This document shows positions 9,623-18,025 of a DNA stretch of 64,000 nt, one piece after another. Numbering within the stretch: position 1 is the first letter of the stretch; each line of letters begins with the position of its first letter. This stretch comes from Chitinophaga niabensis. Lineage in GTDB: Bacteria > Bacteroidota > Bacteroidia > Chitinophagales > Chitinophagaceae. The notes below the pieces were generated by a model. That model ran no database searches, had not been told where the DNA came from, and was given only the letters and a program-made list of their open reading frames with translations. The stretch spans positions 310,001 through 374,000 of the forward strand of contig JAFIGY010000009.1 of the NCBI GenBank assembly GCA_017849435.1. The letters run 5' to 3'. Made by a program: the position numbers and the translations under genes.

Positions 9623-9652
9623 AAGGCCAGTCTGCAGGACTGGCCTTTTTTA
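9623..9652. terminator. Intrinsic terminator between glyA and fic
   Basis: Perfect 10-bp stem AAGGCCAGTC / GACTGGCCTT, 5-nt loop TGCAG, then a T run on the plus strand. It lies between two convergent genes and ends glyA transcription. Confidence 0.88.
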
Positions 9653-10966
9653 TTTTGTCTGGTTTTGTAATTCTTCCAATAATAATTTGCTGTTCTCTTT
9701 CACGAGGTCTTTGATCTCGTTGGGGGAGAGAAATTCGCCGTATTTCCTGGAAATGGACCTGACTTTGGATATAATTTCATAATCAAAATCCCTCAATACG
9801 ATCTGAAAATGAAGTTCTGTACTATAAGATGTGCTTTTCAGGTTTCGCAGAAAAGCAGTCATGGTGATCTCCGAAAATCTGTCTACATCTGACAATCTAT
9901 CAAAAAAAATATCAGCATCTCTTTTATCTTCAATCGATGAAGCGCTATATCCGGATTCAGCGAAAAGAACCTCGCTATTGGGATTGTCAAATAGCCCGGA
10001 AAATTTTTCGTAAGTAGTTAAATATTCATCAAATAAATATTGCAGGGAATTTTGCCAAAGCGTGATTAATCCCTTTCGCGATTTTCTGATCTTTCCCTCC
10101 ACCGGCTTCAAAGACCGCTTCAACAACTCCAGCTCCTTATCAAAATCATCCGCTTCCTCAACAGATTCCCCTTTTGCTGCTTTGATACTCACTTTGAGGC
10201 TCCAGGCCAGCTGCTCTCCGATATATTCCACAAACGCCTCCAGATCCCCGGTATCCGCCTGGTTCAAAGCGAACAAATAATTCTTTTTATCGTTCGATTT
10301 AATAATAACGGGCGGGAGATTGTTTTTTAATAAAACATAATTCATCATCAGCCGTGAAATCCTGCCATTCCCGTCGTCAAAAGGATGGATCAGTACAAAG
10401 CGATAATGGAATAATGCCGCCAAAGCAGCGGGATGTAGCTCCTTTTTTTCTTCTTCTGCCCTGAACCACTCCATCAACTCGCCCATTTTTATCGGTGTTT
10501 CGGCAGGAGAAGCGTAATGAAATATCTCTCCGTTCTGCAATCGCACAGAGTTTGGGAATTGTTTATAATCGCCTACTTTGATTTCCCTGCGCGTGGGTTG
10601 ACCATTATTTGTGATGGCATCTTTCCAGAATGGGCGTACGAGCAGTATCTTATTGAGATTTTTTATGTCGGCTTCCGTAATGGGCGTTTCTTTTTTGGCG
10701 GCCAGCTCCCTGATGAAATTGAAAGCAACATCATGTGCCTTCATTTCTTCGTATTCACGGAGATCATGATTGCCGGTGGTTTTGTCGAACAACAACAATA
10801 ACTCCGTTTCTCCATAGGTCAACGTATTGCCCTCGATGTGATTGGAGTTAAAATTGAACTCCAGTCGAAATTTTTTATCCAGCAAACGCTGATACTCCTC
10901 TTTCATCGGAAGAAGACGTTGCAGTTCTTCGGTCAGGAGATCAATTTTGCGGATACTATTGGCCAT
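9650..10966 (-). CDS. Fic family protein (AMP-transferase fold, class II inhibitory helix)
   Basis: Fic proteins usually transfer AMP or another phosphate-linked group from a nucleotide to target proteins. This 438-residue protein has the complete active-site motif HPFDDGNGR (His194 to Arg202). It also carries an N-terminal inhibitory motif SNHIEG (Ser41, Glu45, Gly46), which matches the S/T-x-x-x-E-G/N rule of class II, self-inhibited Fic enzymes. A C-terminal region of about 180 residues after the Fic core has no fold I recognise. The start MANSIRK at 10966 is chosen over an ATG 9 bp upstream. It begins 18 bp after the stop of the beta-helix gene on the same strand, so the two may be co-transcribed. 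No antitoxin-like partner is adjacent, in keeping with an internal inhibitory helix. Confidence 0.88.
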   Translation of the reverse strand: MANSIRKIDLLTEELQRLLPMKEEYQRLLDKKFRLEFNFNSNHIEGNTLTYGETELLLLFDKTTGNHDLREYEEMKAHDVAFNFIRELAAKKETPITEADIKNLNKILLVRPFWKDAITNNGQPTRREIKVGDYKQFPNSVRLQNGEIFHYASPAETPIKMGELMEWFRAEEEKKELHPAALAALFHYRFVLIHPFDDGNGRISRLMMNYVLLKNNLPPVIIKSNDKKNYLFALNQADTGDLEAFVEYIGEQLAWSLKVSIKAAKGESVEEADDFDKELELLKRSLKPVEGKIRKSRKGLITLWQNSLQYLFDEYLTTYEKFSGLFDNPNSEVLFAESGYSASSIEDKRDADIFFDRLSDVDRFSEITMTAFLRNLKSTSYSTELHFQIVLRDFDYEIISKVRSISRKYGEFLSPNEIKDLVKENSKLLLEELQNQTK

Positions 10967-10984
10967 ATGACCCAAATATAAAGA

Positions 10985-13336
10985 TTATTTCGCCAGCTTC
11001 AATTCCATCGCCTGCTGGTTCCTGAACACACTCACCTGCATGCTTTGCTTCCAGGCATGTTCCTGGTACTTCGAGAGAAAATCCTTCACATTCCTGATCT
11101 TCGCCGCTTCCACAGCGATCACCACATCGCCTGTTCTGAAACCCGCTTTGTAGGCTTCGCTGCCTTCGGGTACTTTCACGAGATAAGCGCCTTGCTCATC
11201 CGGCATCCCAGTGGCAGAACGCTCTCCCAATCCTTCAATGTTCTTGACCGTAGCGCCTTTCCAGTTCATAACGGTACCGGCTGTTGTTTTTTGCGCGTAC
11301 AGTTCTTTCGGCAACGGTATGGGCGCAGCCTTTGCTTTGAGTGAAGATACCCTTGTGCCGAATGCATCCATGGGGAAGTTTTTGAACCCGGTGGCGAGGG
11401 CTTTGCTGGCGGACTTTACGCGATAATCGCCGGCACTGAAGTGGATGAATTGCGGATCGCCGTACAGGGAGTGCCGGTCTGTGTTGTTCACCTGCGCTGC
11501 GTGCAGGGCTGCTTCATCGGGGAAGAAATTATAATCCACTTCCTGCCCCCATACTTTGACCTGTATCGGTTTGTAAGCTGCCGTCACAATATTATGCCGG
11601 AAAATATCTCCGCTGTTCCTGAACCATACATGGGGATGGAAGGAGTTGTTGATCATGATGTTATTTTCCACCGTGCGGAAGAAGCCTTCCCGCAGCTTGA
11701 GACCGCCGTTAAGGCAAACATTGTTATAGATGTGATAATTGGAAGAACCGTCGTCCAGGTCAATATCCCATCCATGATCACAGCGGAACCTGTTGTTCCG
11801 CAATACGGTGGTGGCAACGGCATCAAGGGTAACGATGGACGGGTTGGCGATGGTAATACTGTCCATGATCCGCCGGTTGGGGTGCCAGTAACGATCGCGG
11901 CCCCAGGAGTTGAATGCGCCGTGGTCGCCCGTTTCCAGCACGGTATTGTAAACGTCGTTGTATTCGATGACATGTCCGCCCCAGGTGCCCTCACTTACGT
12001 TGATGCCTGCACGCGGTACGTTATGGATGGTGTTGTGGGATACAAGGATGTTCATGGCCATGGAGATCTGCACGCCGGCGGATTGCTTCTCGGTCTCCCC
12101 GGAATACTGGATGAGATTGTCGCTGGCGCTGCAGGAAGATGGATAGTTATCATTACGGGGACCTTTCGTGTAGTCCATCTCGTTATATGGTACGAATTTA
12201 TTGTACTCGAAAGCGGGGGAGCGCACGGCATCCGGATTGCCTACGAAAGCGATACCGCTGGCGCCGGCTTTATAAATAAGGTTACTGTCCACCCGCACAT
12301 TCCGGTTATAGTTGCTGAGGAACACGGCATTACCGCCCGGTTCGTAGAATACACAATTGCTGACGGCGCAACGTTCCGCTCCGTCCAGCAGCAATGTGCC
12401 ACCGCGGTAGATGGTCCAATCACTGCGCAACAGTGGTTCTTTGGTGAGCATGAAGGTTCGGGCGGTTCCTTCAAAACGGAGATTCCGCAGCGTAATATCT
12501 TTCACCGGGTTTTCCGCTGTTCCTTTGAGCACGATCAATTCGTTCAGCACGGCATAACTGACCCTGGCCGGTTGGGTGTTCCCGGCGGGCATATAGTACA
12601 GCATATGTTCCTCCGCATCAAAATACCATTCATGCGGGGCATCCAGTTCTTCTTTCACATTTTCCACGAACCGGTATTCCGGATGCAATCCCATCTGGCG
12701 GTTGTTCTGCCAGCCCCCTTCAAGAATGGCTTCTCCCTTTTCATCCACCCCCGTGATCCGGTAATGATAGCCGCCCCATTCCGCACGATGCAATGCATGC
12801 ACGATGGTGCCTGCAGGATGTTTCCAGGTGCGGATACGGGTGGGGGAGAGCGCGTCTTTGGCAGTACCATGATAGAAACGCGCAGAAGAATCGTAATTAG
12901 GATAACGGGCGGGTATCTGCTGCTCGCCATCTACGAAAAGCCGGTCCATCGTTTGGACGGAAGATGGAACGCGGGTGCACAGGATGTTGCGGGAGGAGGG
13001 TTTCCAGTTCACCTGCAATGGTCTTGCCCCGCTGATGGTAACGGCTTCGCCGGGCCAGGCGCTGATCTCCAGCGAATGATCTTCCGGTGTAAGTATCAGG
13101 GTGCTGTCAGGATAATACACGCCTCGCCGTAACACCACCCTGATCTCTCTCGCCTTTCCCTGCGCCCGCGCCTGCCGCCAGAGTGCCTGCGCACGATGCA
13201 GACTCGCTACCGGCCGCTCTTTGGTGCCGTTGTTACGGTCACTGCCCGAAGGGGATATATAAATACGGCAGGATTGTCCCATCACCGGCAGAGCCATGGC
13301 AACAATGAAACAGCAGCAAGAGATCCATTTCAGCAT
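10985..13336 (-). CDS. Secreted right-handed beta-helix protein with C-terminal PDZ domain
   Basis: A 783-residue exported protein. Residues 1-20 form a signal peptide ending near VMGQ. Next comes the segment IYISPSGSDRNNGTKERPVASL, the usual opening of right-handed parallel beta-helix proteins related to polysaccharide lyases and glycosidases. Residues about 270-620 contain many N-x-I/V turns typical of the helix coils. The last 90 residues resemble a PDZ domain (KVPEGSEAYKAGFRTGDVVIAVEAAKIRNV), an unusual addition that could bind a C-terminal peptide or anchor the protein in a complex. Polysaccharide binding or cleavage is inferred from the fold only; no catalytic residues were assigned. 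The downstream fic gene follows closely. Confidence 0.8.
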   Translation of the reverse strand: MLKWISCCCFIVAMALPVMGQSCRIYISPSGSDRNNGTKERPVASLHRAQALWRQARAQGKAREIRVVLRRGVYYPDSTLILTPEDHSLEISAWPGEAVTISGARPLQVNWKPSSRNILCTRVPSSVQTMDRLFVDGEQQIPARYPNYDSSARFYHGTAKDALSPTRIRTWKHPAGTIVHALHRAEWGGYHYRITGVDEKGEAILEGGWQNNRQMGLHPEYRFVENVKEELDAPHEWYFDAEEHMLYYMPAGNTQPARVSYAVLNELIVLKGTAENPVKDITLRNLRFEGTARTFMLTKEPLLRSDWTIYRGGTLLLDGAERCAVSNCVFYEPGGNAVFLSNYNRNVRVDSNLIYKAGASGIAFVGNPDAVRSPAFEYNKFVPYNEMDYTKGPRNDNYPSSCSASDNLIQYSGETEKQSAGVQISMAMNILVSHNTIHNVPRAGINVSEGTWGGHVIEYNDVYNTVLETGDHGAFNSWGRDRYWHPNRRIMDSITIANPSIVTLDAVATTVLRNNRFRCDHGWDIDLDDGSSNYHIYNNVCLNGGLKLREGFFRTVENNIMINNSFHPHVWFRNSGDIFRHNIVTAAYKPIQVKVWGQEVDYNFFPDEAALHAAQVNNTDRHSLYGDPQFIHFSAGDYRVKSASKALATGFKNFPMDAFGTRVSSLKAKAAPIPLPKELYAQKTTAGTVMNWKGATVKNIEGLGERSATGMPDEQGAYLVKVPEGSEAYKAGFRTGDVVIAVEAAKIRNVKDFLSKYQEHAWKQSMQVSVFRNQQAMELKLAK

Positions 13337-13417
13337 ATTATGTAGATGTTGTCCGCCTAAATTAACCTCTTCCTGCTAACCGGAACGGTACTATTTGCTC
13401 AAATCCTTCCAGAAAAA

Positions 13418-13448
13418 TTTGGAGAATTGAAAAATTGATCTACTTTTG
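13418..13448 (+). promoter_or_regulatory. Bacteroidota-type promoter of the GntR/ABC operon
   Basis: TTTG at 13418-13421 and TACTTTTG at 13441-13448 match the -33 and -7 consensus, separated by 19 bp. The start codon of the first gene is 30 bp downstream and the GntR operator begins directly after the -7 box. Confidence 0.8.
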
Positions 13449-13474
13449 TAGTGTACTATATCACTAATACACTA
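13449..13474. promoter_or_regulatory. Putative operator of the YtrA-type GntR regulator
   Basis: TAGTGTA (13449-13455) and TACACTA (13468-13474) form a perfect 7-bp inverted repeat with a 12-bp spacer, lying between the -7 box and the start codon. From memory, the B. subtilis YtrA operator is AGTGTA and TACACT with a similar gap of about 13 bp. The GntR gene is the third gene of the operon, so self-repression is the natural inference. Confidence 0.7.
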
Positions 13475-13478
13475 ACGC

Positions 13479-14315
13479 ATGATATCCCTTCATCAACTTA
13501 CATTTCATTACCGGAAAGACAGTCCGGTGCTGGAGAAGGTGGATATGAACCTCCGGCCGGGCCGCATCTATGGCCTGTTGGGAAGGAATGGCGCCGGTAA
13601 AAGCAGTCTGCTCTATAATATCTGTGGCCTGCTTTTTCCCCAGGCAGGAGACTGCCAGGTACTCGGGCATACGCCCTCCCGTCGCAGTCCCGCTTTCCTG
13701 CAGCAGGTATACCTTCTGCCGGAAATATTCCAGCCGCCGGACGTGCATGTACGCGAATACCTTCACCTTTACGCTCCTTTCTATCCCGCATTTGACCAAC
13801 AGGCCTTTTACCGGCATATGCAGGCGCTGGAGATACCCGAAACACAAAGCCTCCAGGCGCTCAGTCATGGCCAGCAGAAGAAAGTGCTCATCGCGTTCGC
13901 ACTGGCTACCCGCTCAAAGGTGTTGCTGATGGACGAACCGACCAACGGGCTGGACATTCCTTCCAAACGCCAGTTCCGCAAAGTGATCGCCGGCTGCCTG
14001 GAGGAAGATCAATGCATGATCATCAGTACGCATCAGGTGAAGGACCTCGACAGCCTGATCGATGAAGTGCTGGTACTGGAGGATCATCACATCATCCTTC
14101 ATGAACCTGTTACCCGCATCACGGAAAAGCTCAGCTTCCGCCAGGTGATGAGCCTCGAGGAAACAGAGGCCCCGCTCTATAGTGAAGGTGCGCTGAAGGG
14201 GTACGCTGTAGTGGCTGTGAATCACCGGGCAGAACATTCCCGCCTGGATATGGAGATGTTCTTCAATGCCCTGATGGTAGAAAAAGAAAAGATACTTCCC
14301 TTGTTTAACCAATAA
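13479..14315 (+). CDS. ABC transporter ATP-binding protein (YtrB-like)
   Basis: ATPase subunit (278 residues) of an ABC-2 system. Seen: Walker A GRNGAGKSS (about residues 35-43), signature LSHGQQKKV (about 128), Walker B VLLMDEPTNGLD (about 148) and the H-loop STHQV. It is the first gene of an operon with a membrane protein, a GntR regulator and a membrane-anchored protein. In Gram-positive bacteria such YtrA-linked transporters respond to cell-envelope stress or antibiotics; that role is only an analogy here. Confidence 0.87.
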   Translation: MISLHQLTFHYRKDSPVLEKVDMNLRPGRIYGLLGRNGAGKSSLLYNICGLLFPQAGDCQVLGHTPSRRSPAFLQQVYLLPEIFQPPDVHVREYLHLYAPFYPAFDQQAFYRHMQALEIPETQSLQALSHGQQKKVLIAFALATRSKVLLMDEPTNGLDIPSKRQFRKVIAGCLEEDQCMIISTHQVKDLDSLIDEVLVLEDHHIILHEPVTRITEKLSFRQVMSLEETEAPLYSEGALKGYAVVAVNHRAEHSRLDMEMFFNALMVEKEKILPLFNQ

Positions 14316-14326
14316 AATATAAACCG

Positions 14327-15184
14327 ATGCAGTTCTCCTTCCGTCGTTTTTCGCATCTGCTCAGATTGCAGTTTGTCACCAACCGCAAAATATACCTCCT
14401 GGGAATATTAGCGATAGCGGGCATTCTGCTCTGCGTGATGTTGTACAATGTTTTTATGAGCGAAAAAGGATTTACGTATGATCAGCAGCAGATGTATTTT
14501 GCAATAGGCCTTATATTGACCTCCGTTGTTTTTGTATCGTTTGTTTTCCGCCAATACGGAGGAAAAAGCCAGCGGACGCAGTCGATATTATTGCCGGTGA
14601 GCAACCTGGAAGTATTAGCAGTAGCCATGCTGCAAAGCTGCATCCTTTTCCCGCTGGTTTTTACGGGGATCTTCCTCTGCTGTTCCTGGCTGGCGAATCA
14701 GGCGGATGTGCATATGATGGAACATTTCAACCTCTATTATTCCCTGGATGATAAAGACCTGCCGGGATTTTTCGCTGCGCACTTCCTCGTATTGTCCATT
14801 GCGTTGCTCTGCGCCGTCTGGTTCCGCAGGTATACGTTTGTTAAGACGGCCGCATTGATATGCCTGATATTTGTGGGTATCGGTGTACTGAACAATGTCT
14901 TCAGCCGGATGATCGTCGGAAATGCACAGCCCGCGGACTTTTCATCTGTTGAAATATTGAAGAGGAAGGATCAGCAGATGGTAAAGACCTTTATGCTGAC
15001 AGGGGACTCTCCCTTCTCTTCCCTGCACTTTGATGGTAAAACAGTGGAAGGGCTCAGGATGCAGTATTCTTATGTTGTCCGCCTTCCCGTGAGCCAGTCC
15101 ATTCCTTTCCTCGTTTTTTTTGCATTGACCCCGTTTTTTTTCCTTTTCCTGACCTGGTTGAAGCTGCAGGAGCAGGAACTATAA
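14327..15184 (+). CDS. Integral membrane protein, probable permease of the adjacent ABC system
   Basis: A 285-residue protein with about six hydrophobic segments: near residues 22-42, 55-75, 95-125, 145-165, 172-192 and 258-278. It has no strong family motif I recognise. Its position 11 bp after the ATPase gene and 17 bp before the GntR gene makes it the likely membrane partner of the ATPase. The large loop between the fifth and sixth helices (about 193-255) is extracytoplasmic or cytoplasmic; the sequence does not settle which. Confidence 0.75.
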   Translation: MQFSFRRFSHLLRLQFVTNRKIYLLGILAIAGILLCVMLYNVFMSEKGFTYDQQQMYFAIGLILTSVVFVSFVFRQYGGKSQRTQSILLPVSNLEVLAVAMLQSCILFPLVFTGIFLCCSWLANQADVHMMEHFNLYYSLDDKDLPGFFAAHFLVLSIALLCAVWFRRYTFVKTAALICLIFVGIGVLNNVFSRMIVGNAQPADFSSVEILKRKDQQMVKTFMLTGDSPFSSLHFDGKTVEGLRMQYSYVVRLPVSQSIPFLVFFALTPFFFLFLTWLKLQEQEL

Positions 15185-15201
15185 TATAAACAGCGCAAAT
15201 C

Positions 15202-15576
15202 ATGGAATTCAACAATACACAGGCTATTTACCTCCAGATCGCGGATCATGTATGCGACCAGGTGCAATTACAGCACTGGCCGCCGGAGGGCAAAGTGCCG
15301 TCTGTAAGGGAACTGGCGGTAACGCTCGAAGTAAATCCCAACACCGTCATGCGTTCTTACGACTATCTCCAGCAGCAGGGTATTATCTATACCAAACGGG
15401 GGCTCGGATATTATGTGAGTGAGGACGCGATCCGCAAGATAACAGCCCTCCGCCGGGAACAGTTCCTGCAGGAAGAACTGCCGCAGTTCTTCAAAAAAAT
15501 GTTCCTCCTAAGTATTGAACTGGATGAGCTGAAAGCACGATTTGAGAAGTTCAAATCACGGCAATCCAAAGTCTAA
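15202..15576 (+). CDS. GntR family transcriptional regulator, YtrA subfamily
   Basis: A 124-residue repressor-type protein. The N-terminal winged helix shows the GntR pattern: QIADHVCDQVQLQHW, then KVPSVRELAVTLEVNPNTVMRSYDYLQQQGIIYTKRGLGYYV (about residues 31-75). The short C-terminal region of about 45 residues is the minimal helical dimerisation tail of the YtrA subfamily, with no ligand-binding domain. It sits inside an ABC operon whose promoter carries a matching inverted repeat at 13449-13474. The likely role is autorepression of this operon, relieved by an unknown envelope-related signal. Confidence 0.9.
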   Translation: MEFNNTQAIYLQIADHVCDQVQLQHWPPEGKVPSVRELAVTLEVNPNTVMRSYDYLQQQGIIYTKRGLGYYVSEDAIRKITALRREQFLQEELPQFFKKMFLLSIELDELKARFEKFKSRQSKV

Positions 15577-15599
15577 TTATTTTTAAAACGATCGCCATA

Positions 15600-16328
15600 A
15601 TGAAAACAAGTAATAAACTGTTGATCGCTTTCTTTTTATTGATCCCGCTGGGCTTGTTGATCTTTAATGTACTGCTGAAAATGCAGTATGTGAAAGGGAA
15701 CCTGGTGTACGAGGAATATTCGCCGGAGGAAACAACGATCCCGCTGAAGCCCTTTCAACATGTGGTGTACGAAGGGCGTATGGTGACGGACAGTCTGAAG
15801 GTCACGACGCTATGGGTCGGCAAGTCCATGCATATTCATCAGGGGCAGGACTATAAAATGAAGCTATTGACAAGGGTCGCCCCCTTCCTGCGGTATGAGC
15901 AGCGCGGAGATACATTGTTTATTCACTACAGGAATGTAAAAACAAAGCTTTTTGACAAGAGCACCATCTTTGATTATACACCGCTGAACCTGTATGTGCC
16001 TGCCATTGCTTCTGTGACCGCACAATATGGAGAGATCAATATCGATCGCCTGGAACAGGCTGCGCCGCTTACTTTACATCTCCGTGATCTCGGCGCTACG
16101 CTGGATAGCGTGAAAACGTCGCTATTACAACTGCATGCAGGAGCCAGCAGGGTAAAGTTCACCGGGAACGTTACGTTGGATACACTGGCCTACCGGGTAA
16201 CCGGCATGAGCACACTGGATTTCGAAAAGCCCGTTCGGATAGGAACGCTTTCTCCGGAGATGATGGACAGTACGGTGAGGATTGGAATAGCGGGGCCTGC
16301 GAAGGAGCTTCAGGGGCTTATCAAATAG
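15600..16328 (+). CDS. Membrane-anchored protein of unknown function, GIN/DUF2807-like
   Basis: A 242-residue protein with one N-terminal membrane helix (about residues 6-25, LLIAFFLLIPLGLLIFNVLL) and an exported remainder. The second half (about 130-242) has short repeating strands (LNLYVPAIASVTAQYGEINID and similar) that recall the putative auto-transporter head GIN domain DUF2807, but the match is by pattern only. It is the last gene of the GntR/ABC operon, 23 bp after the regulator and before a strong terminator, so it probably works with that system at the envelope. No catalytic motif is visible. Confidence 0.65.
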   Translation: MKTSNKLLIAFFLLIPLGLLIFNVLLKMQYVKGNLVYEEYSPEETTIPLKPFQHVVYEGRMVTDSLKVTTLWVGKSMHIHQGQDYKMKLLTRVAPFLRYEQRGDTLFIHYRNVKTKLFDKSTIFDYTPLNLYVPAIASVTAQYGEINIDRLEQAAPLTLHLRDLGATLDSVKTSLLQLHAGASRVKFTGNVTLDTLAYRVTGMSTLDFEKPVRIGTLSPEMMDSTVRIGIAGPAKELQGLIK

Positions 16329-16353
16329 TTTTAGCTAGTCTCACTTATAAGTT

Positions 16354-16393
16354 AAACCCGTTCCGATGTCTATCGGAACGGGTTTGTTTTTTT
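16354..16393 (+). terminator. Intrinsic terminator of the GntR/ABC operon
   Basis: Perfect 14-bp stem AAACCCGTTCCGAT / ATCGGAACGGGTTT with loop GTCT and a G-then-seven-T tail. It lies between convergent genes and could act in both directions. Confidence 0.92.
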
Positions 16394-17567
16394 AAAATTG
16401 TGTGGCGAGATAGGCCATCGTACCACAGCCGATCTCCAGTGCATTTTCATCGATGTCGAACACAGGCGTGTGCACGCCGGCGGTGATGCCTCTTGCCTTG
16501 TTGCCGGTGCCGAGCCGGAAGAAGCAGGCCGGGATCACCTGTGAATAGAATGCGAAATCTTCCGCACCCATCCGTAGTTCCGTGTCTTCCACATTTGCTT
16601 TTCCCATGTATTCCTCTGCAAGTGTACGTGCAGTGGCTGTAATGGCTTCATTGTTGTAGAGCGTTGGATATCCCACCAGGATGTCCATATCGATCTCTCC
16701 GCCCATTGCATGTACAAGCTCTGTGGCCTGCTTGCGGATCAGTTCATGCGCTTTGAAACGCCAGGTTTCATCCATTGCACGGAAAGTGCCCATCAGCTTC
16801 ACTTCACTGGGGATCACGTTGGTAGTGAATCCGCCGTTGAAGGCGCAGATAGATAATACGGAGGGGGAGAAGGGATCGTTATTCCGGCTGATGATCTGCT
16901 GGAGGCTTACCACCAGGTGGGAGGCGATGAGAATGGTATCTGTTGTGAGATGTGGTGCAGCGGCATGTCCGCCTTTGCCTTTCACGGTGATGTAGATCTC
17001 ATCTGCGCTGGCCATATATTTCCCTGCGCGGAAGCCGAGTTTGCCGGTTTCCAGGGCAGGGAGCACATGGAGGCCGAGGATGGCCTGCGGCCTGGGGTTT
17101 TCCAGTGCGCCGTCTTTGATCATCAGGCTGGCGCCGCCGGGATGTTTTTCTTCTCCGGGCTGGAACAGTATCTTGATTGTGCCTTCAAATTCATCCCGTA
17201 CCTGTTGCAATATGCGTGCGGCGCCGAGTACAACGGTGGTATGTACATCGTGCCCGCAGGCATGCATCACGCCCGGGTTCTGAGATCTGTAAGACACTTC
17301 GTTGGCTTCCTGGATGGGCAGGGCATCGATGTCCGCCCGCAGGGCAATGATTTTCTTTTCCGGATTTTTTCCTTTGATGAGGGCTACGATGCCGGTTCCG
17401 GCAACGTGTGGGGTGTAGGAAATACCATATTCATCGAGCCTGGCCTGCAGGAACCGGGACGTTTCATATTCCTGAAAAGACAGCTCCGGATGGGAGTGTA
17501 AATGGTGTCTGCAAGCTATAAGGTCCGGGGCATATTCACGGGCCAGGGATTGTATCCGTTGCTTCAT
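16392..17567 (-). CDS. M20 family metallo-amidohydrolase (hippurate hydrolase-like)
   Basis: A 391-residue zinc peptidase/amidohydrolase of the M20D group, which removes acyl groups from amino acids. Metal and catalytic motifs seen: MHACGHDVHTT (about residues 100-110), LFQPGEEKHPGGA (about 134-146, with the catalytic Glu), and MGAEDFAFYSQ (about 352-362). A dimerisation insert (about 185-300) begins near ITVKGKGGHAAAPH. The start at 17567 overlaps the stop of the SPOR-like gene by four bases (ATGA), a sign of translational coupling. The natural substrate is not predictable. Confidence 0.9.
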   Translation of the reverse strand: MKQRIQSLAREYAPDLIACRHHLHSHPELSFQEYETSRFLQARLDEYGISYTPHVAGTGIVALIKGKNPEKKIIALRADIDALPIQEANEVSYRSQNPGVMHACGHDVHTTVVLGAARILQQVRDEFEGTIKILFQPGEEKHPGGASLMIKDGALENPRPQAILGLHVLPALETGKLGFRAGKYMASADEIYITVKGKGGHAAAPHLTTDTILIASHLVVSLQQIISRNNDPFSPSVLSICAFNGGFTTNVIPSEVKLMGTFRAMDETWRFKAHELIRKQATELVHAMGGEIDMDILVGYPTLYNNEAITATARTLAEEYMGKANVEDTELRMGAEDFAFYSQVIPACFFRLGTGNKARGITAGVHTPVFDIDENALEIGCGTMAYLATQF

Positions 17568-17983
17568 TCTGATTCTTTTTCCGGTGTTACATTGATGATG
17601 GCCGGCACTACAAATACGCCGCTGGGAAACAGGCCGGATAATTTGTCCCGCAATTCGGAGGCTTCTTCCCGGGTCCTGAAATCGCCGATCCGTACTTTGA
17701 AATAAGGTGCCTGGAAGTCCAGGTAACTGCGGTATTCCGGGAACTGCTGCATCACTTTCGCTTTTGCATCGTTGGCTTCGTTGCGTTTGTTGGTGGTGAT
17801 CACCTGCACGCGGAAGCCCGGCTGGTTGCGGATAGCAAGGGAATTGATATAGATCTGTTTTTTGATCAGGATGTCTATCCGGCTGTCTTTTGCCACGATA
17901 ACGTTCCCGGTAGTATTGTCCTGCGCCCGCAGTGTTACGGCGGTCAACATCAGGATAAATAAACAGCCTGTTCTGAGCATCAT
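17564..17983 (-). CDS. Exported SPOR-domain-like protein
   Basis: A small exported protein of about 139 residues. A signal peptide (LRTGCLFILMLTAVTLRAQ) is followed by a body in which GFRVQVITTNKRNEANDAKA, QAPYFKVRIGDFRTREEA and FVVPAIINV have the beta-alpha-beta spacing of a SPOR (peptidoglycan-binding) domain (about residues 55-130). SPOR domains bind denuded glycan strands at division sites. I chose the Met-Met start at 17983; the frame is also open from an ATG at 18025 that directly abuts the deoC stop. It overlaps the following amidohydrolase gene by four bases. Confidence 0.72.
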   Translation of the reverse strand: MMLRTGCLFILMLTAVTLRAQDNTTGNVIVAKDSRIDILIKKQIYINSLAIRNQPGFRVQVITTNKRNEANDAKAKVMQQFPEYRSYLDFQAPYFKVRIGDFRTREEASELRDKLSGLFPSGVFVVPAIINVTPEKESE

Positions 17984-18025
17984 ATAAAAATCGTTTGTTT
18001 TCAAAATCTGCATGGTACCTGCCAT

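Noticed and set aside
11441-13132. A 563-codon open frame on the plus strand opposite the beta-helix gene
   Set aside because: It is a mirror of the minus-strand gene, with atypical composition, no family motifs and no start context; the minus strand has a signal peptide, beta-helix and PDZ features.
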